Source of the DNA: Rosa chinensis
Lineage: Eukaryota > Streptophyta > Magnoliopsida > Rosales > Rosaceae
Direction: 5' to 3'
Length of the DNA stretch: 64,000 nt
NCBI RefSeq assembly: GCF_002994745.2
Contig: NC_037090.1
Location: 39,427,001-39,491,000, forward strand
Below the pieces are notes generated by a model. It searched no databases, was not told the origin of the DNA, and saw only the letters and a program-made list of their open reading frames with translations. Shown in pieces: positions 47,940 through 58,381 of the stretch. Every line of letters starts with the position of its first letter. Position 1 is the first letter of the stretch. Made by a program: the position numbers and the translations under genes.

Positions 47940-49051
47940 ATGGCAGACGGTAAAGGCTCATCAAGACCGTTGAAGGCTATTGCTTTGCCAAAAAGCAAAT
48001 CAACTCCAATTGGAGTTATAAATGTTTTTAATTATGAACTAAAAACCTTCGCTGATCCTGTGTTCAGAACTGGCAGGAGGCTAGCATTCCACCAAAAGGC
48101 AATTTTTGATAACCTCTTATTTGCCTTTCAAGAAAGAAACAGTGGCATCATGTTCCCTGCCTTGTTTGCATTAGCTGAAGAACTCCATGAAAATGCAAGA
48201 CCACAATTTGAAGAAGTTCATGAAAATACACAGCATAGTGCTGTCCAGAATGAAAAAATCTAGTAACTAGAAGATCCTGAGAGTGCTAAAGTTCCCTTTT
48301 TATCATTAAAAGAATCATATTGGTTCAACTTCCATAATCTTATCGGAAGTTAGAATTCTGCCTCATTTCCTCCAACTCTCTTTGTCATCCCTGGACCTTA
48401 TGTTGGAAGATATGTGGTCAATGTTCAAAGTGAGCATCCCCAAGAACACAAGCTCTGGCTTGTTGAAAATGGTTTTGTCCATAATCTTTGGACTAAGACC
48501 AATGATGATCTCAAGGGCTTACCACCCATCATAGTCAATACAGTCAAAAATGTCAGAAAAATGACTGTATCCTCAGGCTGAAATTTAGATCAACTCCTCC
48601 AGAATGGATTCAGAATAGAAATGGTGAAGTTGAATATATTTCCCCATATCATTATGTGAGGATTATACAAGGAAGATATCTCAAGCCTGCTTGTGTGGGA
48701 CATAACAACCAACCAAACTCTAGCATCCCTTGGATGAAGGCTATGTCCCTAGATTATATCAAGAAGATCATCGAAGAAAATCCAAAAAATACATTCCTGG
48801 CAGCAGGAGAAAAAATCATAATCACTGCTTATGATCATCCTGAAGTGGTAAGCAGTGACATTTTTCTATCTCTCAAAAGAAAAGAGATAGACTCCACGTT
48901 AGCATGTCTACAGTGGATAGAAAAACTTGAAAGTGACAACCACTACAAGATGTATGCAGACACAGATGTAGAAGAAAATGAAGTTAAAGCCAGGATAGAT
49001 GACAACTCTCTTGTCCTAGGTCACAATTCTGAAACAGATGAAAACATATGA
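47940..49051 (+). pseudogene. Pararetrovirus second gene, function unknown
   Basis: About 370 codons starting at ATG 47940, 63 bp after the polyprotein stop. It has stops near 48261 and 48348 and a frameshift near 48585, but otherwise reads through to 49051. Recognisable local words: FRTGRRLAFHQKAIFDNLLF, FVIPGPYVGRYVV, WLVENGFVHNLW and IQGRYLKPACVG. It resembles neither the reverse transcriptase nor, by eye, the caulimovirus transactivator. Position and size fit the unassigned second ORF of florendoviruses. Caulimovirid genes in this place can act in translation or assembly, but no function can be given here. Confidence 0.6.
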
Positions 49052-49262
49052 AACAACAGGTGTAAAAAGCACCGAAAATAGCTTTGGCTTTTTCTAAAGA
49101 TGCTTTTGCTTTTCAGAAAAGAACAAGGTGAAAAACATTTCACCTAAAGGAATCTGCTTTTCACCATCTGACCTCCATCATCAGGAGCACTCACGAAGCA
49201 GAAAATAATAGAGTTGTACTGTACATTTTGATATTTTGAATTTTAGTTTGAGTTCCGCTCCC

Positions 49263-49540
49263 TATAAAAGGAGTCTTAGATTTAGTTTGTAAGATATCAG
49301 AAAATTTTCATATTAGTTCTAGATCAGAAAATTGAGCAGAATCATATTCTCTCAAGAAGTAAGAAAGCCATAGTAGCAGTGTGATAGTAGCAGTGCTTCC
49401 TGTAAGTCGTTTGATGCAGTGTGCATTTTACTTCAAGTAAGTACTTGTAATCAGTTATGAATAGCTAAACAGCTTTTAGCTATTTACCCAAGAGTGAGGC
49501 TCTGGGTTTTATATCTGTATTTATGTTTAAATAAATAAAT
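49263..49540 (+). promoter_or_regulatory. Pararetrovirus pregenomic RNA promoter and poly-A signal
   Basis: A TATAAAA box at 49263-49269 lies 212 bp after the last viral gene. An AAATAAATAAAT poly-A signal is at 49529-49540. Promoter followed by poly-A signal about 270 bp downstream is the caulimovirid layout that makes a terminally redundant RNA. The text between and after has many stem-forming AGCAGT/ACTGCT words, as expected for the structured leader. Whether it is still active is unknown. Confidence 0.55.
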
Positions 49541-50061
49541 TCAGCTTGTGTCCAGTACACTGTCACAAAAAGATTTTTGTTTATGCAGTTAGTTACTTAT
49601 TAAGTAGCAGTTGTTTATCAGCAGTAGCAGTCGTTATGTTCTTTGCTTTAAAGACTAAACCCATATCATACTAAGGCAGCAGTGATTCCACCCTGTTAGT
49701 AGCTGCTTAGACAGGAAGTCGTTAGGCGAAGTTGTGGCATGTTGAAGGCTAGTCCTTAGGCTGATACTGTGTTAAAACTTTTAAGTAAAAATATTGGCTG
49801 ATACTGTGTAAAATTGTAAAAGGGTAAAAGAGAATAGAATGTGTCCTTAAGGGGGGTGTATTGTATTTGGATTTGTGCAGAATTTTTTTAAATGATAGAC
49901 TTTTTGAAAAGTCCACAGACTCTTTAAAAAGTTGATTGACTGTTATGGATTTCTTAAAACCATTGATTTTAGTAACAGACTTTTATTGATTCATGAAAAT
50001 CTATTACTTTATTATGAATCACTTTTACAGATTTCCTAGGATGTACAAAATATATAAAAAG

Positions 50062-50140
50062 AAAAAACAAAAACAAAAACAAAAACAAAAACAAAAACAA
50101 AAACAAAAACAAAAACAAAAACAAAAACAAAAAACAAAAA
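50062..50140. repeat. (AAAAAC)n microsatellite
   Basis: About 12 copies of a CAAAAA hexamer. Open frames on both strands here (poly-Lys/Gln and poly-Phe/Leu/Cys) are products of the repeat. Confidence 0.95.
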
Positions 50141-50514
50141 AAAATAAAACAAATGCAGCCCAAATACAAAACAAAATAATAACTTGTTGTCTCTTCAATA
50201 CTCCAGTATCTTTTAATAGAAATTTACTCAAATAAATGATTGTTAGTCTGTTTAGCGAGTTTGTTCTCATTCCTAATCTCCCAACAACATAAATATAAAA
50301 TATAGATCACTTGATATTTATGGTTAATTATTCTCATCAATTTTGTTTTCGCCGATTAACATATATTGTAGCAATATTGGTCAATGTCTTGATCTATAAT
50401 CAATCAATTGAAATTCAATTGTTCAACTTTTTTTTGAACCATAATATAAAATCAAATTAATGAGAATAATTAATTAATAAGATAAAATTTAGTATGGTTC
50501 AAGCCTTCAAGGTC

Positions 50515-50993
50515 TTAGACCTCGTTTCGTTCACGGAATTGAGGGTTTGGGAAAGGAAATGTATTCCTTTGCTATGTTTGGTGTGCACAAAGAAAGGAAC
50601 AACTTTCCTTTGAGAAGGGAAAATATGGGGGAAAGTGAATCCTCTCATCATCCACATGATTCATTTTCCCTCCCACTTTCCCAGCATTAAATGTACATTA
50701 ATTATATGATAAAATTCATTTATATCCTTGTTAAAAATTGTTATTGACAATTTTATTTGAAAAGTTTATGATTTGTGTTTTAATATATGAGGATATAAAT
50801 GGAATTTTAGTAAAATTTAGTTTCTTTTCCTTACACAAACCAAACACTAAAATGGAAACAAACATATGTTTTCCCGTTGCTTTCCCAATGTTTCCAAAAA
50901 GTGAAAAGGAAAGCAAGTGGAAAATTTGTTTTCCTTTCCCGTGAGATTTCCTAAAGGAATTGATTTCCTTTCCGTGAACCAAACGAGCCCTTA
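50515..50993. mobile_element. Tourist-like (PIF/Harbinger) MITE, 473 bp
   Basis: The element 50518-50990 has inverted ends GACCTCGTTTCGTTCACGGAA and GGGCTCGTTTGGTTCACGGAA. A perfect TTA duplication lies at 50515-50517 and 50991-50993. Inner arms also pair (GGAAAGGAAAT..ATTTCCTTTCC). Non-coding. Confidence 0.75.
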
Positions 50994-51359
50994 GGGTTAG
51001 ATCACAATATTTGAGTTTTAGGGTTTCATAAATAATTTTTATTGTTATTAGGGTTCTAAGTATCACAATTGAAAAAAAAAAACAAAAAAACAAAAATCAC
51101 ATTCAACAACTACAATGAACATGTTTGGTATAAAAAAAAGTTGATATCATAAAAAATTAGAGAAAAGACAAAAAATTAAGAAAGAGAGATGATGAAAGAC
51201 AAACTTCTTCGTGCGTAGAGAGAAGAATTTTGATAGATTTTTTTTTTGTTGAAGAGGAAACTTTGATAGACTTTTTGAAATCTTTGGTCTGGAGGTTGGA
51301 AAATTATTGGAGTTTGGTATGTATAGTTAACACTACAAAGTCCATGATTATCCATTTTT

Positions 51360-51566
51360 TGTTGAAGGAATATCGATTTAGTGTGCCTTATCAAACTAGG
51401 AGTAGCAATAGGAGAGAAGGTTCTAGATTTCCCAATCCTACACGGATTGGTATTCCTTGTAACATTAGAACTAGCACTTTGTAATCCCTATATATAGGGC
51501 TCCTATTCTCAATAATAACACACATCTCTCTCTACAATTCTCTCTCAAATACATTATACTTAAACA
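51360..51566 (+). repeat. 5' LTR of the Copia element
   Basis: TGTTGAAGGAAT...CTTAAACA, 207 bp. TATATATAG box at 51490-51498, and AATAATAA shortly after as a likely poly-A signal. Confidence 0.93.
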
Positions 51567-51568
51567 CG

Positions 51569-51580
51569 TTATCAGCACGA
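51569..51580 (+). other. Primer-binding site, half-tRNA (iMet) type
   Basis: TTATCAGCACGA two bases after the 5' LTR. This sequence is common in plant Copia elements that prime from an internally cleaved initiator-Met tRNA. Confidence 0.65.
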
Positions 51581-52365
51581 CTCTAACCACAAAACAGAAA
51601 ACCAAAACTCATTCACAAAGCAGCCCCTAGCCCGAGCTAGCCGAGCCTTCGCTGCAGCCCGCACGCCCGTGCGCTTGCAACCTTGCACAGCAGCCCCTGC
51701 TGCCCCCCTTCCTGCAGCCCTGCGTTCCAGCCTGCTGCCATCGAAGCATCACTGCTGCGCAAACAAGCCAATGCACACCCACTGCATCTTTTTCCCGTTC
51801 CTGTGCACATCCGTCTTCTTGCAAGCCTCGAAACGTCTAGTTCGGAAGCTCAGATCGAAAAACTTTCTTCATCAAAGTTGTTCGTCTCTGTCTCTTCCAT
51901 CTAACCTCCGAATTTCAGCCTTATCGGAGTCATATTGAGATCTGTACACCAATCGAGGTACAAGCTGTTCAGAACAGAATCTGCTCCGAATTTTCACCAA
52001 GTAAGTATTCAAAAGAGTAAGTTTTAAAGTTCCTGTAATTTCAGAATTTATATTCCTTCTTCTTTTCTCGGGGACTTGAAAACCTCCCTTCTTCTACATC
52101 CCACCTTTCTTATAACGTGGGTTCGATCTTTGAGAAAAGCGGAATCGTGGGGATTCACGCAATTAACGAACTAAGAGCGTTCGTAAGACTTCGGACTAAG
52201 AGCGTCCGCAAGCATCGATTTATGACCTTATAAACATCATTGTTTCGGTCTAATCCAATTTTCTTGGAAATCGATTTCTTGGTAGCATAGCTCGGAAATC
52301 TTAATATTTAGTCGTCGTGGAAGTTTTAACTCCGAGACTAATATATTTCTTCTTCTTATTTCAGG

Positions 52366-53478
52366 ATGTCAAGACTTGACTTTCCTATCCTTGACTCAAC
52401 TGGCTCTGAATATCATAGTTGGGTCACGGATGTTGAGAATCATCTCACTTCAAAAGGGATCCTACCCGTAATTCAGGCACCAAATCCAGATCTCTTATTC
52501 AAGCGTACGGCTACGAATAATGCCACCGCCCTTATTTTGATAAGGCGCCACATGGATAAATCACTCCGATTGGAGTACATGGCAATCAAGGATGCTAGAG
52601 AATTATGGGTTGCGCTAGAGGAGCGTTTTGGTAATGTAAAGGATACCCTCCTCCCTGACTTGAAAGTTCAATGGGGCAATCTACGATTCGCCGACTTCAA
52701 GTCTGTAGCTGAATACAATTCAGAAGTTCTTCGCCTCAAAACCATGTTGGGGTTCTGTGGACAAACTGTCACAGAGCAAGAACTAATTGAGAAAACTCTC
52801 TCCACCTTCCCCGTCTCAGCTATTTTGCTATCAAAGCAATACCGAACTGAATTCAATACTGGACGGCTCACGAGGTTTCATCAGCTAATTAATATTATGT
52901 CTGTAGCTGAAAAGCATGAAAATATCCTCGTGAGAAATTATAATTCAAGACCTATCGGAACTAAGAGCGTTCATGAGGCGAATTATAATAATGCACCCAA
53001 AGGAGGGCGCAAGGAGCGGAACCCTAAGAATAAGGGACACAACGGACGTTCTGGTCCATATAACCGCCCTACAAAGGAAGGTACTCGTCAGAATGAAGGA
53101 CGATCACGTGGCAATACATGGCAACGTGGGAGAGGAGGCCATGGGGCTCCAGGACGTGGAGGAACCACCCAAGGCCGTGGGAATGGCGCCAACTCCTATA
53201 GGGGACGCCACCCAAGTGCAAACAATGCACCTCAATTAAAGGGAGGAAATCACAATGACATGTGTCATCGATGTGGATCTAGTGAGCACTGGTTCAAACA
53301 ATGCAAAGCAAGCAAACAATTGGCTGCGCATTACAAGGCATTTAGAGACTTCAGAGAGCATGAAGCCAATTTTGCCGAAAATATAGAAGAAGATGGTGAT
53401 GATGCCAACGTCAATCTCACCATAGCGGACTTCAAATCTGACAAAGAATTGCACAAGGATGCTGCAGATTTTGATTAA
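52366..53478 (+). CDS. Copia Gag protein with one CCHC knuckle
   Basis: Intact 370-residue Gag after an 800-bp leader. Residues 1-190 form the UBN2-type Copia gag core (opening near LDFPILDSTGSEYHSWV; LWVALEERFG; FCGQTVTEQELIEKTL). Residues 215-300 are very rich in Arg and Gly (GRGGHGAPGRGG), likely RNA-binding. A zinc knuckle CHRCGSSEHWFKQC sits near residue 303-316, followed by an acidic tail (EEDGDDAN). It would assemble the particle that packages element RNA. The ATG is the first in the frame and follows a TTTCAG, so a spliced leader is possible. The stop at 53476 separates it from pol, which starts in another frame after non-coding-looking sequence. Confidence 0.93.
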   Translation: MSRLDFPILDSTGSEYHSWVTDVENHLTSKGILPVIQAPNPDLLFKRTATNNATALILIRRHMDKSLRLEYMAIKDARELWVALEERFGNVKDTLLPDLKVQWGNLRFADFKSVAEYNSEVLRLKTMLGFCGQTVTEQELIEKTLSTFPVSAILLSKQYRTEFNTGRLTRFHQLINIMSVAEKHENILVRNYNSRPIGTKSVHEANYNNAPKGGRKERNPKNKGHNGRSGPYNRPTKEGTRQNEGRSRGNTWQRGRGGHGAPGRGGTTQGRGNGANSYRGRHPSANNAPQLKGGNHNDMCHRCGSSEHWFKQCKASKQLAAHYKAFRDFREHEANFAENIEEDGDDANVNLTIADFKSDKELHKDAADFD

Positions 53479-53748
53479 TATAGTCCTTTACTTTTCCAAG
53501 AATTATGTAATGGCAATTATGCCTTAAATCAATAAAATGACTTATTGTATTAACTCTTTCCCTCTAGGCGTACTCAAGAGTACTTGTGATGTCTAGGCAA
53601 GGTTTGATCTGAGAGAACGGTTTTAAAAGTGAGCAACGCTCCACCAAAATCTCGCCTTACCTTACCTGGTCACAACTAAATTGAAATTACCGAACGGATA
53701 GAGTGACTACGATTTGTCTACGATTTGATTTTTATATTGGATTAGATT

Positions 53749-56700
53749 ATGGTCACGAAACTTTGGTGTCATCATTGGATATTATTAATAAAGTATCGAT
53801 TTATTTTATCTCATGTAGTAGACATGTTTTTCGAACTTTATTATTTCAAAGATATAAGAGCCAATGGTTTTCATGTGGAAACACATTGTGAGAATGGACA
53901 AGAGTTCCTTTGCATCACCTCTAATGACTACGGACATAAACGAGTATTAGAGAAACTTATGTGTCGCTCTAGTGGGTTGTATGCAACCACTATTCGAGTC
54001 ATTGAATCCAACCATGTCATGAGAGATGATTTATGGGATTCCGACACGTATAGGCTTTGGCACGACCGTTTGGGACACCCAGGTCGTGACATGATGATCC
54101 GTATATTAAAGACTTCACACGGACATCCCTTTTTCAGAACGAAAGGAAGTAAAACTCGAAATTTGGATCAAGGAGGAGCACCTGCGCCTCACGGCGCCTT
54201 TCCCCCTCAAGTCCGGCCATCCCCGGTCGGCGCCGCCATCCCCCTGCGGCCCAAGGGTGGCTTTGACGCCACCCCTGCTCCCTTGACTCCCATTTTTACT
54301 TCTAAGGTCCATTGTGATTTCATGGCTCAACCAAAATCCTCATTGGTTGTTTCCAAAGCCCATCATTCGTTCTGCAAAGCCTGCTCTTTAGCAAAGTTAG
54401 ATCGAGACCATCCTATGCAAAGGACACCAAAGAAAATATACCATTCTTGCAAAGAATCCAAGGTGATATTTGTGGACCTATTCAACCACCATGCAGACCA
54501 TTTAGATATTTTATGGTGTTGGTTGATGCATCGACACGCTGGTCACATGTCATGCTATTGTCCACAAGGAACGCTGCATTTGCTAAACTCCTAGCACAAA
54601 TAATTAAGTTACGGGCTCACCACCCTGATCATCCCATTAAGTCTATAAGATTAGACAATGCTGGGGAGTTTACATCAAAGACTTTTGATGATTATTGCAT
54701 GTCCATTGGGATTGATGTTGAACATCCTGTTCCTCATGTTCCTACCCAAAATGGTCTCGCAGAAGCCACCATTAAACGACTACAAATGGTTGCTCGAGCA
54801 TTGGTGATGCGCACCAATCTCCCTATTTCTGCTTGGGGCTATGCAATATTGCATGCAGCTGTGCTTATTCGTCTGAGGCCCACTGCCGCTCAACCCTTCT
54901 CTGCGTCCCAGATGGTTACTGGGTATGAGCCTGATGTCTCACACTTACGCATATTTGGGTGTGCAGTCTATGTGCCTATTGCGCCGCCACAGCGCACCAA
55001 AATGGGTCCTCAAAGACGATTAGGCCTTTATGTTGGATATGATTCTCCAACGATTATCCGCTACATAGAACCCTTGACAGGCGATCTCTTTACCGCTAGA
55101 TTTGCGGATTGTCACTTCGATGAGACAGTCTTCCCGTCGTTAGGGGGAGATAAGAACATCAATGTTCAACAGGAACGACATGAATTGTCGTGGTCTGTCC
55201 CCACTCTGTCTCATCTTGATCCCCGAACCGCACAGTCAGAAATTGAAGTGCGGAGAATTCTCGATCTTCAGAACGTAGCAGATTCGATGCCTTATGCGTT
55301 TTCTGATATCGCTAAAGTGACGAGATCACACATACTTGCTGCAAACGTGCCTGCAAGGATTGATGTCCCTAAAAGTAGAGGACATGACGCCAACTCAAGA
55401 ATGCATGAGCATGGCGCCAACGTCCCATCTCTCAATGATGGTGACGTTGTGGCTAGGCCCACGGCTCCCGCCAAGAAGCGCGGGAGGCCCATAGGTTCGA
55501 TGGATTCTCGCCCAAGAAAGAAAGCGAGTTCGGCACAAAATAATCCATTAATCATCGATGTAAATAATCCATCTCATGAGAATATTCAGGATTATGGTTA
55601 TGTCCAAGAGACATCATTGGGGGACGCTCCAATGTCAGAACCAACTCCAGAGAATAGAGAGATCTCCATAAATTACACTAGTGTACATGAGATGATGGAT
55701 AGAAATTCTATGGCGATTGATGATGCATTTGCATATCATATTGCAAAAGGAATCATAGAATATGATGATATCGAACCTCGCTCCGTTGAAGAATGTCAAC
55801 GAAGAGCAGATTGGCCTAAATGGAAAGATGCGATCCAGGCTGAATTGGATTCACTAACAAAGAGACAGGTATTTGGGCCTGTAACGCAGACACCCCCAAA
55901 TGTAAAGCCTGTTGGCCATAAATGGGTCTTTGTTAGAAAGCGTAATGAGAAAAACGAGGTTGTTAGATACAAAGCCCGCCTTGTGGCGCAAGGTTTCTCA
56001 CAACGCCCTGGAATTGACTACGAGGAGACATATTCTCCCGTAATGGACGTTATAACGTTCCGCTACCTTGTCAGTTTGGTAGTTTCCGAAAAACTTGACA
56101 TGCAGCTTATGGATGTGGTTATAGCATATCTCTATGGGGATCTAGATTCAGAGATATATATGAAGGTTCCAGATGGACTTCAATTACCCAAATCAAGTGG
56201 CTCTAAACCACGGAGCGCGTTTTCAATAAGATTAAAACGCTCACTATATGGATTAAAACAATCCGGACGGATGTGGTATAACCGTCTAAGTGACTACTTG
56301 ATTGGGAAGGGATATATTAACAATGAAATATGCCCATGCGTGTTCATTAAAAGAACAAGTTCCGGATTTGCAATCGTAGCAGTTTATGTCGATGACATGA
56401 ACCTAATTGGAACTCTAGATGAGTTGAAGGAAACTGCTAAATACTTGAAATCCGAATTTGAGATGAAAGATCTTGGGAAAACACGGTTTTGTCTCGGTTT
56501 AGAACTCGAGCACCGTAGTGATGGAATCTTGATCCATCAGTCTGCATATACTCAGAAAATCCTAAGGCGCTTTAATGAAGATAAAGCAAAGCCTACGAGT
56601 ACTCCCATGATCAGCCGTAGTCTTGAGCCCGGAAAAGATCCGTTTCGTCCAAGGGATGAGGACGAAGAACCATTAGAGGCCGAGGTGCCCTATTTGAGTG

Positions 56701-57536
56701 CAATAGGCGCATTATTGTACTTAGCTCAATGCACAAGACCGGATATCTCATTCGCAGTGAACTTGTTAGCTCGACATAGCTCTGCGCCAACACGCCGCCA
56801 TTGGATTGGTATAAAGACAATCTTTCGATACCTAAGAGGTACGATTGATATGGGCCTATTCTATCCCTACAGAGAGAAAAGGAATGACGGAAAATTGGGA
56901 TTGGACCCCAAAAGGCAAAACGCCCCCGTCCATGGAATGGCCGCCGGCCATGTTGCCGCCGCCGGCGCCGCCACCGCTCATGGTGGCCGGCGTTCTCCTA
57001 TCTCCATCCATCAAAACGACAATGATGTCTTGATGGGCTTGGCTGATGCAGGGTACCTCTCTGACCCTCACAGAGGTCGCTCCCAAACTGGTTATGTCTT
57101 TACCATGGGAAGCACTGCGATATCTTGGAGGTCTACAAAACAGACCCTTGTTGCTACTTCCTCAAATCATGCAGAGATTATTGCTCTACATGAAGCTGTA
57201 CGTGAATGTGTATGGCTAAGGTCCGTAATTCGACACATTCAAGGAAGTTGTGGTTTGAAGTCTACCACAAATGAACCTACATGCATTTATGAGGATAATG
57301 CAGCTTGTATTGAACAAATGAAGTTAGGTTTCATCAAGGGCGACAACACCAAGCATATATCGCCTAAGTTCTTTTATAATCAGCAACAACAATCACTTCT
57401 AAAGATTGAAGTGAATCAAATCCGATCAAAGGATAATGTAGCGGACTTATTCACTAAGTCGTTACCTAAATCCACCTTCGAGAAACATGTGAAGAGCATC
57501 GGATTGAGAAAGTTATCCGAACTCCCACGATTATAG
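53749..57536 (+). pseudogene. Copia pol: pre-integrase, integrase, reverse transcriptase, RNase H (protease missing, frameshifted)
   Basis: The first frame (to about 54440) has the GAG-pre-integrase region (LWHDRLGHPG; HSFCKACSLAKL). A one-base change near 54436 shifts the frame. The second frame, 54447-57536, gives the integrase core with D in GDICGPI, D in RLDNAGEF and E in QNGLAEATI, the IFGCAVYVP segment, reverse transcriptase (KARLVAQGFSQ, LYGLKQSGR, catalytic YVDDM at about 56386) and RNase H (ADAGYLSDP, SSNHAEIIAL, EDNAACI, VADLFTKSLP). No Copia protease D-S/T-G motif lies between gag and this region, only about 270 bp of non-coding-looking DNA. Two GC-rich Pro/Ala/Gly-coding inserts are at 54172-54290 and 56925-57000. 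Confidence 0.9.
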
Positions 57537-57735
57537 CAATCAGGGGGAGATATCGACATCAGGGGGAGTTATGATGTCTACATGTTCGATCTCGAAGAGT
57601 GAAGGACGTGTTGTGCTCTTTTTGTCCTTCGACCAGGGTTATTTTTATCCCACAGGGTTTTTGTTACCTGGCAAGGTTTTTAACGAGGCAACGGATGAAG
57701 CGTCACCACCAAGTTTGAAGCGGCACAAGGGGGAG

Positions 57736-57942
57736 TGTTGAAGGAATATCGATTTAGTGTGCCTTATCAAACTAGGAGTAGCAATAGGAGAGAAGGTTCT
57801 AGATTTCCCAATCCTACACGGATTGGTATTCCTTGTAACATTAGAACTAGCACTTTGTAATCCCTATATATAGGGCTCCTATTCTCAATAATAACACACA
57901 TCTCTCTCTACAATTCTCTCTCAAATACATTATACTTAAACA
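57736..57942 (+). repeat. 3' LTR of the Copia element
   Basis: Same 207 bp as the 5' LTR. A purine-rich tract (CAAGGGGGAG, 57726-57735) directly precedes it. Confidence 0.93.
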
Positions 57943-58381
57943 TTTTTTTATAATTCCATAAGTATGAATGATATTTTGAATAGCTCTGTACTTTTATTCA
58001 TTTTTAAAAGTCCTAATTGAATACCTCTAGATTTTGGTGGAATTCATGAAGTCTTTAAAAATCCTAATTGAATACCTCAAAACTTTCATGAACTATTAAA
58101 AGTCTATATTGAATACACCTAGACTTTTAAATTCCATAGATTTCTTTAAAAGTTTCACTAATTCTATATACAATACACCCCTCTAATTGTATAAGGGAAA
58201 AGGTCGTGGGCTTTTGTGTTAAAAGAAAGGTTATCTGGTAGTCCTTTGTAGTTAGATTTCCAGCTAATTATGGTCCATGAATACCAAGTTTTTCATCTGA
58301 TCTAAAAAACCCAGTTCCCACTCAACCCAAAAATTAACCACCATAACTCTGAGATTTTGGTTTGTTGATTCATCAATCATC

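Larger units (their letters stand above)
39250..49800 (+). mobile_element. Endogenous pararetrovirus (Caulimoviridae), near complete but broken
   Basis: Order of parts: primer site (39558), coiled-coil and movement-protein region, coat-protein region, aspartic protease, reverse transcriptase, RNase H, then a second gene (47940-49051), a TATA box and a poly-A signal. After subtracting the hAT element (42095-44154) and the MITE (44773-45519), about 7.5 kb of viral sequence remains, close to a full caulimovirid genome. One large polyprotein gene followed by one gene of unknown function is the published arrangement of florendoviruses; assignment to that genus is an inference. It carries many stops, frameshifts and two insertions and is not functional as it stands. 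The ends of the integrated copy are approximate. Confidence 0.85.
51355..57947 (+). mobile_element. Young Ty1/Copia element with identical LTRs
   Basis: LTRs at 51360-51566 and 57736-57942 are 207 bp each and I see no difference between them. A 5-bp duplication TTTTT (51355-51359, 57943-57947) flanks the element. It has a half-tRNA-type primer site, a gag gene, a pol in integrase-RT-RNase H order (the Copia order) and a GGGGGAG-rich polypurine tract before the 3' LTR. Identical LTRs mean recent insertion. Yet the protease region is missing and pol has a frameshift, so it probably moved with proteins from another copy. Confidence 0.93.
49848..58186. mobile_element. PIF/Harbinger-like TIR element, filled by later insertions
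   Basis: Ends at 49851 (GGGGGGTGTATTGTATTTGG) and 58183; the reverse complement of the right end reads GAGGGGTGTATTGTATATAG. A 3-bp TAA duplication lies at 49848-49850 and 58184-58186. Sub-terminal parts share repeated AAAAGTCYA..GACTTT words. GGGG-type TIRs with a TAA/TTA duplication fit PIF/Harbinger MITEs. Without the Tourist-like MITE (50518-50990) and the Copia element (51360-57942) only about 1.3 kb remains. No transposase is seen. Confidence 0.65.

Noticed and set aside
49969..50270. Three open frames with poly-Lys/Gln or poly-Phe/Leu/Cys
   Set aside because: Artefact of the (AAAAAC)n microsatellite.
51627..51938. Cys/Ala/Ser-rich open frames on both strands after the Copia 5' LTR
   Set aside because: They lie in the non-coding leader of the Copia element and have no motif.
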